30,495 nucleotides of DNA from a virus: IMG/VR virus record IMGVR_UViG_3300013297_000014, positions 1 to 30,495 of that record. One strand, 5' to 3'. Made by a program: the position numbers and the translations under genes. How positions within the stretch are numbered: position 1 is the stretch's first letter; the number at the start of each line of letters is the position of its first letter. This document shows, piece after piece, positions 6,890 to 14,547 of the stretch. The notes below the pieces were generated by a model. The model had not been told where the DNA came from and searched no databases. It worked only from the letters and a program-made list of their open reading frames with translations.

Positions 6890-8343
6890 GCATGAAAACG
6901 CGGTATGCGACCGCCCCGGCGTATGAGGTTGGGCAGTATCTCCCGCTCGAAGCCATCCGCACGGACGGTGGCACGCAGGCGCGCGCGGGTCTGAATGAGG
7001 CGACTATCCAGGAATATGCTGAGGCCTGGCTTCAGCTGTCGCACGAGCAGAACGGCTTTTTGAAGATGCCGCTGATCGTCGTCTTCCACGATGGCGAGGC
7101 CTACTGGCTGGCTGATGGCTTCCATCGCGTCGAGGCCTACACGCGCTTTGTGAACGGCCCGTCGGCGAGTGCTAGCCCACGCGCGATCCGGGCCGAGATC
7201 CGAAGTGGCACGCGCCGTGATGCGGTGCTGTATGCCTGTGGTGCGAATAGCACGCACGGCCTCAAGCGCACAGACGCCGATAAGCGCCGGGCGTGCGCGC
7301 GGGTACTGAAAGACGATGAGTGGACACAATGGAGCGATAGTGAGATCGCCCGGCGGGTGAATGTTGATCATAAGACGGTCGCGAGCGTGCGGGCAGAGTT
7401 GGTGGCAACTGGGGAAATCCCCGGTTCGCCGATTCGCCAGAGCGCCGACGGCAAGGCGCGCGATGTGACCGGGATCCGCGAGTCGAATGCGCGGCGCAAG
7501 GTCGCGCCCGCCGATCAAGCGCCACTACCCGATATGCCCGCGCCGGCGCAGCCCACCGATCTGCCGCTCGAATACGCGATTATCCAGCGCCGCTACGTTG
7601 CGCAAGGGTATCAGCTGCTCTCAAATATGCAGGGTCAGCATCGGGCCTTCGTGACCCGGAAAGAGGGCATGACCGGGGTTGTCACGTTCGAATGGCAGGA
7701 TGTGCTGAGCAAGCTCGAACGACTGGAGGGGCAGGCCGCAGCCGCACCAATCCTCACAGTTCACAGTTCGGCATTGTGGGCAGTCGCCGATGCGTCGTAC
7801 TCGGCAGACCGACTATCAAACGGCAAGATGAAAAAGCCATTCGCCTATGATGGTCGACTCTGGATCGGCGTTGGCGGCCACTACGCAGGCGGACTGAGTG
7901 GAGCACGCGTCGAGGATTGTGTTTGTGTCGTCGCTGTCGGCACGGCCTATACGCCTGGCGAGCCAAACAAGCACTATCGCACGGGCAGCTACTGCGGTAA
8001 CAAGGCTCACTATCACGGCGTGGAGTATGAGCTGACTGGCCAGTGGCTGATCGTGCATAACGACGATGCCAGCCAGGCGCCGGATCCCGCGCACGTCGAG
8101 CGATTGGAAGAGCAGATCGAGTCGGGCGATCGGATCCCCGATGCGGGCATGCAGACGGCGGGCGAGATCAAGCCGGCGTATTGGTACGGCTCGACGTGCG
8201 AGCGATTCACCAACACCGCTGCGCTGGCAAAGTGGTGCGCGGTGCGGGCCGATCAGTTGACCGCAGATGCACGCATCACGATGGCAGAGGAAGCCAATCA
8301 GCTGATTGTCGAACTGGAGACCCTGATCGAAGCCCTGACCTAA
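6874..8343 (+). CDS. ParB-domain DNA-binding protein with unusual C-terminal half
   Basis: Residues about 20-125 form a ParB/Srx-type domain: GGTQAR (32-37), then a strand and the hallmark LADGFHRVEA (79-88), where classical ParB has a GERR-like motif. An HTH follows (WSDSEIARRVNVDHKTVASV, about 150-170). The N-terminal part resembles the 'ParB-like' regulators found next to ParA on plasmids and phages. The remaining 270 residues are unlike ParB: a Gly- and Tyr-rich segment with Cys residues (WIGVGGHYAGGLSG, then DCVC, then SYCGNKAHYHG), ending in an acidic helix. It probably binds a centromere site. A nuclease or other activity in the C-terminal half cannot be excluded. Confidence 0.8.
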   Translation: MADKLGMKTRYATAPAYEVGQYLPLEAIRTDGGTQARAGLNEATIQEYAEAWLQLSHEQNGFLKMPLIVVFHDGEAYWLADGFHRVEAYTRFVNGPSASASPRAIRAEIRSGTRRDAVLYACGANSTHGLKRTDADKRRACARVLKDDEWTQWSDSEIARRVNVDHKTVASVRAELVATGEIPGSPIRQSADGKARDVTGIRESNARRKVAPADQAPLPDMPAPAQPTDLPLEYAIIQRRYVAQGYQLLSNMQGQHRAFVTRKEGMTGVVTFEWQDVLSKLERLEGQAAAAPILTVHSSALWAVADASYSADRLSNGKMKKPFAYDGRLWIGVGGHYAGGLSGARVEDCVCVVAVGTAYTPGEPNKHYRTGSYCGNKAHYHGVEYELTGQWLIVHNDDASQAPDPAHVERLEEQIESGDRIPDAGMQTAGEIKPAYWYGSTCERFTNTAALAKWCAVRADQLTADARITMAEEANQLIVELETLIEALT

Positions 8344-8354
8344 CACACAAGAAT

Positions 8355-8384
8355 GCCGGGCAGCTGCTGTGAACAGCCCCCGGC
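8355..8384 (+). other. Interrupted stem-loop after the parB-like gene
   Basis: GCCGGG at 8355-8360 pairs with CCCGGC at 8379-8384, and an inner GCTG at 8363-8366 pairs with CAGC at 8374-8377. There is no T-run after it, so it is not a standard intrinsic terminator. It could be an RNA processing element, a partial transcription brake, or a DNA site. It lies in the only gap of note in the left arm. Confidence 0.4.
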
Positions 8385-8407
8385 GCGTCCCTGGCAGTAA
8401 CTCCAGA

Positions 8408-8423
8408 GCGAAAGCATTTTCGC
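8408..8423. promoter_or_regulatory. 16-bp inverted repeat, candidate operator or parS
   Basis: The sequence GCGAAA, four bases, TTTCGC is a perfect 6-bp inverted repeat placed just upstream of the ribosome site of the LuxR-type HTH gene and 65 bases after the parB-like stop. This position suits an operator for the HTH protein or a centromere for the ParB-like protein. No match to the Spo0J parS consensus is seen. Confidence 0.4.
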
Positions 8424-8435
8424 AGGAAGGGAAAA

Positions 8436-8645
8436 ATGATGCAACTCACCCCCGCTGACCTCGAATTGATCAGGCTTCTGCAGGACGACTACACCAACCG
8501 CATGATCGCGCACCGACTCGGCGTCAGCCCGATTGCCGTCGCCGATGCGCTTGCCCGGCTCTACCGCACGCTCGACGCGACCGATCGACCGAGCGCTATC
8601 GCGGCCGCGCGGATGATCGCGGCCGAAAGCAAGGCGCGGCAATGA
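8436..8645 (+). CDS. Stand-alone LuxR/GerE-type HTH protein, 69 aa
   Basis: The whole protein is one LuxR C-terminal-type HTH: LTPADLELIRLL (residues 4-15), NRMIAHRLGVSP (about 22-33), then AVADALARLYRTLDA as recognition helix and dimer helix, with a final helix after the R-P-S-A motif. It lacks any sensor or receiver domain, as in Bacillus GerE. A GGAAGGG-type ribosome site lies a few bases upstream. It overlaps the translocase gene by ATGA, so it likely regulates the translocase module, and perhaps binds the inverted repeat at 8408. The small size argues for a dimeric DNA-binding repressor or activator. Confidence 0.78.
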   Translation: MMQLTPADLELIRLLQDDYTNRMIAHRLGVSPIAVADALARLYRTLDATDRPSAIAAARMIAAESKARQ

Positions 8646-10165
8646 CGCACGAATCCTCGCCGGCGCGCGCTCCATCGCCACTGTGGCGGGTTACGCTCGT
8701 AGTCGGCCTGATTGCCACGATCGGGCTACTCGCCGCGCTGTGGCCGTTCCTGCGTGCGCTGGGGGTTGCGCTGCAAGCCTACACCGGCGCAATTGCGCTG
8801 ATGCTGCTGCTGTTCGTCGCTGCGCTGCTGCTTGGCATCGTGCGAATCGTGTATGCGATCGGCTGGAAGATGGACGCCAGCGCACGTCAGGCGCGCGTCG
8901 TCAGGCTCCAGAACGATCTGCCGATCAGCGTCGACGATGTGCATGCCGCGTTTGAGCGCCACGCGACAAGCAGCCTCGATCAGCACTATAGAGCGCAGCT
9001 GGCCGAGGCCGAGCGGCCGTTCCCACTCGTGACGAACTTCCACCAGGCGACCACGCACGCGCCGGCGCTAACAGCTGCGCCGGCTGAAACGGTCGCAACG
9101 ATCGCGGCGATCCCGACGTTCGCGCAGCTGCTCGACAGCGGCCAGATCGGGCCGGGCCGGCCGCTCATCCTCGGCTACGACGCTGCGACCGGGCACGCCA
9201 TTACCGGCGCGTGGAAGGATCTGTACTCGTGCGGCGTCGGCGCGCTCCAGGGCGCGGGCAAGTCCTGGCTGCTGGCGTTTCTGCTGGGCCAGAGCGCGGC
9301 CGGCGGCGGGCGGCTGATCATCTGCGACCTGCATGCCGGCGACGACGAGAGCTTAGCCAACCGGATCGGCGCACTCGCGCCGGCCTTTATGTGCGATATC
9401 GCCTCGACTCCCAAAGAGATCGAAAGTGCGTTCGCCTTCGCCGATGACAAGCTGGAGAAGCGCAAGACCAATAGCGCGCGCTGGCCGATCGTGCTGGTGG
9501 CCGATGAGTGGACGAGTCTGCTGCGCACGTCGGCCGGCACGGCGCTGCCCGCGCACATTCAGAACATTGCCGAGCAGGGCCGCAAGTTCAACGTCAACGG
9601 GATCCTCGCGGCGCAGGCCTGGACGAAGGCGGCCAGCAGCGACGTGCGCAACCAGCTGACGAGTCATTACGTGATGCGCCAGCGACCCGACGAGGCGCGC
9701 TACCAGCTGGGCCTCAGAGCCGAGCAGCTGCCCACCGACATCCGCAGCCTGCCCGATGCGACCGGCTACCTGCTGAACGTGCAAGGTGAGCTGATCAAGA
9801 TCGTCGTGCCGCACATGACCGCTGTCGACATTGCGCGCTGCGGCGAGATGATCGACAGAGAGGCCGGCTCGCCGCAGAAGTTCGGGTTTATGGCACCAAC
9901 CCAGCGACTTCCAGGAAGTCCACCGGCGGAACTCAAAAGGAACTCAGACGGAACTCAAAAGGAACTCACAGCGAATGTGACGGCCACGGCAGCACCATCA
10001 GGTACGAGGGCGTCACCCGAAGCGGCGCGCGCAGCTGCGCTGTTCGAGGCGGGTGCGGACATCGCGGACATCATTCGCGCGTTGCGCGGCGAGTTGAGCG
10101 GCCGGGCACGCCAGCAGGCGAGTGTGGAAATACAGCAGCTTATCAGAGAAGGGCGACAACCATGA
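8642..10165 (+). CDS. Membrane-anchored FtsK/TraB-like DNA translocase, 507 aa
   Basis: Two transmembrane helices lie near residues 16-36 and 48-72, followed by a cytoplasmic ATPase. The P-loop is GALQGAGKSW with the catalytic Lys at residue 207. Walker B is IVLVADEW with Asp288 and Glu289, and a sensor-like stretch (GILAAQAW) follows. About 60 C-terminal residues (EAARAAALFEAGADIADII and on) look like a small helix-turn-helix. This is the architecture of FtsK/SpoIIIE and of Streptomyces TraB: a membrane anchor, a RecA-type motor and a DNA-reading tail. FtsK itself is far longer. Four 11-bp DNA repeats lie within this gene's 3' part. It is coupled to both neighbours by ATGA. Likely role: moving the element's DNA at segregation or between cells. 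Confidence 0.82.
   Translation: MTHESSPARAPSPLWRVTLVVGLIATIGLLAALWPFLRALGVALQAYTGAIALMLLLFVAALLLGIVRIVYAIGWKMDASARQARVVRLQNDLPISVDDVHAAFERHATSSLDQHYRAQLAEAERPFPLVTNFHQATTHAPALTAAPAETVATIAAIPTFAQLLDSGQIGPGRPLILGYDAATGHAITGAWKDLYSCGVGALQGAGKSWLLAFLLGQSAAGGGRLIICDLHAGDDESLANRIGALAPAFMCDIASTPKEIESAFAFADDKLEKRKTNSARWPIVLVADEWTSLLRTSAGTALPAHIQNIAEQGRKFNVNGILAAQAWTKAASSDVRNQLTSHYVMRQRPDEARYQLGLRAEQLPTDIRSLPDATGYLLNVQGELIKIVVPHMTAVDIARCGEMIDREAGSPQKFGFMAPTQRLPGSPPAELKRNSDGTQKELTANVTATAAPSGTRASPEAARAAALFEAGADIADIIRALRGELSGRARQQASVEIQQLIREGRQP
9928..9971 (+). repeat. Four 11-bp direct repeats inside the translocase gene
   Basis: The octamer GGAACTCA starts at 9928, 9939, 9950 and 9961, exactly 11 bases apart, with the three-base spacers aaa, gac, aaa and cag. 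Because 11 is not a multiple of three, the copies are read in three different frames and encode different residues (E-L-K, R-N-S, G-T-Q, E-L-T). The repeat is therefore a DNA-level feature rather than a protein repeat. One copy per helical turn suits binding by a multimer on one DNA face. Confidence 0.75.
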
Positions 10166-10854
10166 CCACGCACACCACGACCAGCTTGTACCTGACGTGG
10201 CGCGACCACGCGCGCACCTGGCTTGCCCAGCGTGACCCGATCGCACTTCTGAGCATACTGCTGATTGTGTCGATCGTCGGCCTGGCAGTCATTCGCCAGC
10301 TGGCGATCGTCATGGCGCCGATCGCCGCTGTGCCGACACCGAGCCCCCCGATCATCATGATCGCGACCCAGCCGGCGATGGTGCCGCCAACGGCCGCGCC
10401 ACGCCAGGTGGCTGCTCAGCTCCTTGAGGCACCTCCGCGCTATGTGGTGGCCTTCGCAGCCCCGGATGGCGCGGTGCTTGGGGCCATCCCCGAGCCGGCC
10501 GCGAGCGCCATTCTGGCGCGCTATGGCGACTCGTGGCTGATGACCAACTGGCAAGGTTCGAACGTGTGGATTCGAGCGGCCGACATCGGGCTGAACCTTG
10601 CCGACGTTGCGCCCGCCCTGGCCCCTGCCGTCTCTGCGAGCGCCCGCGCGCCGGTCTCCGCCGCGCCGGTAGCGCCTGAGCAGCCCTATCAGACCGACAA
10701 TGCGCCGCCGACGCCTGAGCCGCCCGCACAGCCGGGCGCAGCGACCGTCGTGGCACCCGCAGCGCAGCCGGCCTACCCGACGCTTGCGCCGATGGAAATG
10801 AACGAAGTGAATGCCGAGTGGGCCAGGCAACAGTATGCAGCCGAGCATCCCTAA
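10162..10854 (+). CDS. Membrane protein with SH3b-like domain and Pro-rich tail, 230 aa
   Basis: A basic N-terminus is followed by one transmembrane helix (about residues 27-53). A Pro-rich linker follows, then an SH3b-like domain at about 90-150 (VVAFAAPDGAVLGAIPEP ... SWLMTNW ... VWIRAADIGL). The last 70 residues are low-complexity Pro, Ala and Glu. Topology suggests an external domain that could contact peptidoglycan. It is coupled by ATGA to the translocase, so the two probably act together at the envelope. A lysis or receptor role is a less likely alternative because the gene is in the early + strand operon. Confidence 0.65.
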   Translation: MTTHTTTSLYLTWRDHARTWLAQRDPIALLSILLIVSIVGLAVIRQLAIVMAPIAAVPTPSPPIIMIATQPAMVPPTAAPRQVAAQLLEAPPRYVVAFAAPDGAVLGAIPEPAASAILARYGDSWLMTNWQGSNVWIRAADIGLNLADVAPALAPAVSASARAPVSAAPVAPEQPYQTDNAPPTPEPPAQPGAATVVAPAAQPAYPTLAPMEMNEVNAEWARQQYAAEHP

Positions 10855-11171
10855 CGCCTGACGAGAGCCAGCCGCGCCACGCTCGCTAGACGAGCTTGCC
10901 ACTCGGCATCGTCGAGCGTGAGGATGTAGACATCGCCGGCGTGCGGCCGGAGATTGCCGTTGAAGCTCGCCACATCGCCGATCGTGGTGAACGTAGGGCC
11001 GGCCGGGAGATCACGCCAGCAGCGGATGAGGGTAGTGGCACGGTACAGGCATGTGAGCGCCACGCCTGATGGCTGCTGCCAGGAGAGGCGGGCCGAGGTC
11101 GGCGTGAGATAGCGCGCGCTGAAGGGCGGCGCAGGCTGAAGGAACAGCAGCAGTGCTATAATCGCGCTCAC
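10851..11171 (-). CDS. Exported fibronectin III-like small protein, 106 aa
   Basis: A GTG start at 11171 gives a short hydrophobic N-terminal segment (AIIALLLFLQPAPPFSA) that looks like a signal peptide or anchor. It is followed by a beta domain with PTSARLSWQQPSG, the typical FN3 or carbohydrate-module strand pattern, and two Cys. The last four bases overlap the end of the convergent + strand gene. There is no ribosome site worth the name upstream, and a + strand promoter overlaps its first codons, so expression is uncertain. It may be the last gene of the tail operon or an envelope accessory protein. Confidence 0.55.
   Translation of the reverse strand: MSAIIALLLFLQPAPPFSARYLTPTSARLSWQQPSGVALTCLYRATTLIRCWRDLPAGPTFTTIGDVASFNGNLRPHAGDVYILTLDDAEWQARLASVARLALVRR
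11154..11162 (+). promoter_or_regulatory. Extended -10 promoter, perfect match
   Basis: The sequence TGCTATAAT matches the extended -10 consensus (TGnTATAAT) at every position. There is no good -35 hexamer, as is usual for extended -10 promoters. Transcription would begin near 11169, followed six bases later by an AGGAGG ribosome site and the ATG of the 58-aa gene at 11187. Confidence 0.6.
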
Positions 11172-11186
11172 ACGCAGGAGGTTGTT

Positions 11187-11363
11187 ATGCGTCGTTTTCG
11201 CCCCCTACTCGCCGGCTTCGCCGCCGGCCTCCTGATCGCCGTTGCGAGAATGTGCGCCTATTTCTTCGCCTGGGGCTGGCACGCCAGCAACGAGTGGCGC
11301 GATCTGCATGCCCCGGCCAAGCGCTACGTTCCCCCCAGCATCATCCGCTATCGCAAGAACTAG
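11187..11363 (+). CDS. Small single-span membrane protein, 58 aa
   Basis: ATG 11187 lies six bases after an AGGAGG ribosome site and 25 bases after a perfect extended -10 promoter. The protein begins MRRFRPLLAGFAAGLL, a basic N-terminus leading into one transmembrane helix (about residues 7-30). It ends in a short soluble tail with Tyr, Arg and Lys. It stops two bases before the end of the oppositely transcribed tail gene. A lone promoter-driven gene facing against the late operon is the classic layout of a prophage-expressed moron, such as a superinfection-exclusion membrane protein. Function is not shown. A holin or its inhibitor is another possibility. Confidence 0.62.
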   Translation: MRRFRPLLAGFAAGLLIAVARMCAYFFAWGWHASNEWRDLHAPAKRYVPPSIIRYRKN

Positions 11364-11364
11364 A

Positions 11365-13143
11365 TCACCCGCGCGCCGGCCGCGCCACGCCGGCAGCCAG
11401 CTGGGCCAGGAGCACGTCAAGCCGCGCGATCGGCGTCTCCGGCTCTAAGGTCAGCGTGTCGTCGTCGAAGCGGTACTCCGCGCGGGTCAGGCGAAACACG
11501 CGCACGCGGTCGATAGCGACGCCCAGGCTCGGGCTCAGATTGCGGATGACCATCGTGTCGCCCGCCTGAACATACCACAGCGGCCAGCGCGACCCGCCCG
11601 CGTCGAACACCTGCCTCACCACGACGCCCGCGCGCGGCCGCGGCTCGCGTCCATCGGCGAGTGCGGTCGCTTGCTGATAGGCCGCCTGCGCCGCGCTGGT
11701 GGTCTGCACGGCCAGCGCTTTCCTGCGGGTCAGCCCATAGCGCGCGATACTGCCACTGTCGGCGGTCGCCGCCGACCTGACGGCACGGTTATTCGCATCG
11801 CTATAGACCGCGTACACGCTGTTGGTCAGCTGGTCGAGCGTGCGCTGGATGTCCAGGTCGCTCACATCGATGTACCACGTCCGCTGCGCGTTCTGGGCGC
11901 GCATGTACAGGCGCTGGGCATCCTTGACCCCCCACTCCCACTGATTGCCGCTCGCGTCGCCGAGGCGAATCAGATAGTCCATGATGTCGCACGGCAGCAT
12001 GTCGGCGTAGCTCTCGTTCAGCAGATCGAGCGCGGGGCTGTCGGTGAGACTGAGCGAGCTTGAGAGCTGGCCGCTATTCAGCGCGCTCGTAACCGTGATC
12101 AGATCGTCGGCGATCTCGTCGGCGTAGATGACAAAGCCCTGCACGGTGTTCCCGATCAGCCAGGTGCCCACGCTCGGATCCATGTCGGTCACGAAATGGG
12201 TTGCGTCGGTCACGCTCACCACCGTACAGCCGCGATTCGCAGTCGCGCTCTGGGTGAACACCAGCCGCAGGCCCGGATACATGCGCGCGGTCGAGACGAC
12301 GGCGACGGTCATCCCGATAGACGAGGCCACGTTCGCGGTGATGGTCGTATTGACGCGGTTAGCGGTCGCGGTCACGACGCGCAGGTTGGTGATCTGGAGA
12401 TAGGCGCTGCCGGTCTCGCCGGCGAACACCGCGTCGGCGACGTTATAGAACATGCCAAACACCAGCCGATCGCACGCGGTGATCACAACATGCACCGCGC
12501 CGTTGCGCAGGCCGCCGCTGCTGGCAAGCGACCAGACAACGGCAGAGAACGCATAGGGATTGGTGGTGTAGGCGATCAGGCGTGTCACCCAGTTCAGCGG
12601 CGCGCTGGTTTGGAAGTCGAACGACACGCCGATGATCTGCCGACTTGAGAGGCTGGCGCGATCGAACGCCAGCCCGCCCTCCTTCACGCTGCCGGTGCTG
12701 CCGAGCGTCTCGCCCTTGCGCGGCGAGATCGACAGCCGGTTATTGGTGTCGAACTCGTAGCGCCCCTCACTAAAGCCCACATCGTCGGAACTCAGATAGG
12801 TGCGCCACTCGCTCACGCGCGTACTACTCCACAGCGCCGTATAGGGCGCATCCGACAGGCTGCGCGCGTAGCCCATCGCGGTCAACGTGACCCCATCGCC
12901 CGAGATCGCCACGTCCTCGATCCGCCCGTCGTAGACCGCGCCGCTGCTGGTGTCGGCGATTTGCACCCTGAGCCCGCCGATCGCGCTATACAGGCTGAAC
13001 GCTTCGGTCAGGCCCATCGGGATAAATCCCTTGCACTCCGCAAAGCCGCGATTGTTCGAGGCGAACGTGAGGCCGCGCACGCGGCCCGAGTAGTCGGCGA
13101 GCAGCGCGCCAGAGACGCGGATATACAGCGCGTACTGAATCAT
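11365..13143 (-). CDS. Distal tail/baseplate-type protein, 592 aa
   Basis: I place the start at ATG 13143, in a four-base ATGA overlap with the upstream tail gene, rather than 27 codons further up. The N-terminal 120 residues resemble siphovirus tail hub proteins: a strand-rich beginning (YALYIRVSGALL), then VYDGRIEDVAISGDGVTLTAMGY, a stretch I associate with minor tail proteins. The middle is beta-rich and Thr/Ser/Ala-rich, and the C-terminal third is more helical. It is downstream of the tape measure and distal tail genes, where hub and receptor-binding proteins are encoded. No peptidase or depolymerase motif is clear. Confidence 0.72.
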   Translation of the reverse strand: MIQYALYIRVSGALLADYSGRVRGLTFASNNRGFAECKGFIPMGLTEAFSLYSAIGGLRVQIADTSSGAVYDGRIEDVAISGDGVTLTAMGYARSLSDAPYTALWSSTRVSEWRTYLSSDDVGFSEGRYEFDTNNRLSISPRKGETLGSTGSVKEGGLAFDRASLSSRQIIGVSFDFQTSAPLNWVTRLIAYTTNPYAFSAVVWSLASSGGLRNGAVHVVITACDRLVFGMFYNVADAVFAGETGSAYLQITNLRVVTATANRVNTTITANVASSIGMTVAVVSTARMYPGLRLVFTQSATANRGCTVVSVTDATHFVTDMDPSVGTWLIGNTVQGFVIYADEIADDLITVTSALNSGQLSSSLSLTDSPALDLLNESYADMLPCDIMDYLIRLGDASGNQWEWGVKDAQRLYMRAQNAQRTWYIDVSDLDIQRTLDQLTNSVYAVYSDANNRAVRSAATADSGSIARYGLTRRKALAVQTTSAAQAAYQQATALADGREPRPRAGVVVRQVFDAGGSRWPLWYVQAGDTMVIRNLSPSLGVAIDRVRVFRLTRAEYRFDDDTLTLEPETPIARLDVLLAQLAAGVARPARG

Positions 13144-14525
13144 TGTGGGCTCAAGAAGCTGCGATACCGCGTCGCGTTCAGTGACACACTCAGCACCGCC
13201 GGCGCGGTTGTCGTAAAGCGCCACGACGCGCCGTTGGGCGCTGTCCAGAGCGCGTACAAATTGATCCCGCTGGTCAGCAGCGGCATCGGCCCGCGATAGG
13301 TCAGCGGCACATTCCCGCTCGACCCGCTGACGAACACGCGCGGTCCCTGGTCAGACAATGGATTAAAATCAAAGGCTAACGACGCTGCGCCCGCCCCGAC
13401 CCCTGCGAGCGACACGGCATCGTGCGCCAGAATGGCGACCGTCTCATCGCGCAGATTGACCACGATGATATAGTCAATGTCGAGCGTGCCTGATGCCGCG
13501 CTGGCCGTTGCTTGAAGCGTCACCGCGTTCGCCGCGTTCGACCCGGCGACGCCCAGCAGCACGAGGCGCGGCGCAGTCGTCGAGGTGTCGATCAGATACG
13601 GCGGCGTGGATGTGACCAGGCCAAAGCCGCTCATGTTCGCCTGCAACAAAAACGAGGTGGTCGCGCTATTGTTCCTGACCGCCGCGATCACCGCGCACTG
13701 GCCGCCGATCAGGGTGAGACTCAGCGCCGCGCTCGTGACCGCAGCAACACCGGCCGGCGTGAAGCGCAGCACCGATCCGCCGCGCGCATTCCCGGCCGCG
13801 TCGGCGACACTGGTAAACACGCCCGACGCGCCGGCCTCGGCTTCGAGAATCTGAATATCGTTGACCTGGCTGCCGACGACCAGGTACCCGGCCTGGATCG
13901 TCGGCGTGGTCGTCCCATTGAAGCCGGCGATCGTGATGTCCACTGGGCTGACGATCGGGTGTGTGGCGCTGAATGCGCGCGTCATCACGGTTGGGTTCGC
14001 GGCGGTCGCGCTTGCGCCGGTGGTGTCGTTTTGGCCCGTCCACGCGCCGCGCCTGAGACACGCGATTTTCACGCCGTAGATCTCAAACAGCATGCCGGCG
14101 TCGTTTACATCCGACGGCAGATCCACGCCGTTCAGCTCGCTCGATCCGACGCGGCCGAGCACGATCGCCCGCATCGGCGTGGTCACATGATCGTGGATGG
14201 TCGAGCCCTGCGGCGCGTACTTCAGCAGCACCGGCGCGATATTTTCATTCCTGAGCCACCAGCGCTCAGCCTTATCCAGCAGCCGGGTCAGCGTGTCGAG
14301 ATTGGCGTAGACAAGACTGGCGGTGGTGTTGCGGATATTACAGCTCAGATCCTCGGCCACGTCGGCATACGGCCCGCGCCCGCCCAGCGGCGAGGTGCGG
14401 ATGCCGGCAATCGACGGCCCCCACTGGCCACGCACGGGCGGGAAGTTGGTCACACCGCCGACGCCATCGGCGAAGGTCACGGTATCCGTGCCGTCGGTCA
14501 TTACGAGGTAAGGAAAAGCTTGCAC
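13140..14525 (-). CDS. Distal tail (Dit-like) protein, 461 aa
   Basis: The GTG at 14525 is the first start; an ATG eight codons later is an alternative. The ribosome site is weak (AAGAGG at long spacing). Its position directly after the tape measure is that of the distal tail protein, which forms the tail-tip ring. The N-terminal domain (about residues 1-170) has the mixed strands and Trp-rich loop (ERWWLRNENIAP) seen in such proteins. The remainder is a long Thr, Ala and Val-rich beta region that may form a carbohydrate-binding or sandwich module. The assignment is mainly from gene order. Confidence 0.68.
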   Translation of the reverse strand: MQAFPYLVMTDGTDTVTFADGVGGVTNFPPVRGQWGPSIAGIRTSPLGGRGPYADVAEDLSCNIRNTTASLVYANLDTLTRLLDKAERWWLRNENIAPVLLKYAPQGSTIHDHVTTPMRAIVLGRVGSSELNGVDLPSDVNDAGMLFEIYGVKIACLRRGAWTGQNDTTGASATAANPTVMTRAFSATHPIVSPVDITIAGFNGTTTPTIQAGYLVVGSQVNDIQILEAEAGASGVFTSVADAAGNARGGSVLRFTPAGVAAVTSAALSLTLIGGQCAVIAAVRNNSATTSFLLQANMSGFGLVTSTPPYLIDTSTTAPRLVLLGVAGSNAANAVTLQATASAASGTLDIDYIIVVNLRDETVAILAHDAVSLAGVGAGAASLAFDFNPLSDQGPRVFVSGSSGNVPLTYRGPMPLLTSGINLYALWTAPNGASWRFTTTAPAVLSVSLNATRYRSFLSPQ

Positions 14526-14547
14526 AGCGATAGTGGGTGCCTCTTTC

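Noticed and set aside
9928-9971. CRISPR or microsatellite explanation of the 11-bp repeats
   Set aside because: Units are far too short for CRISPR, have 3-base spacers and lie within a coding sequence; the exact 11-base phasing and the variable spacers do not look like slippage noise.
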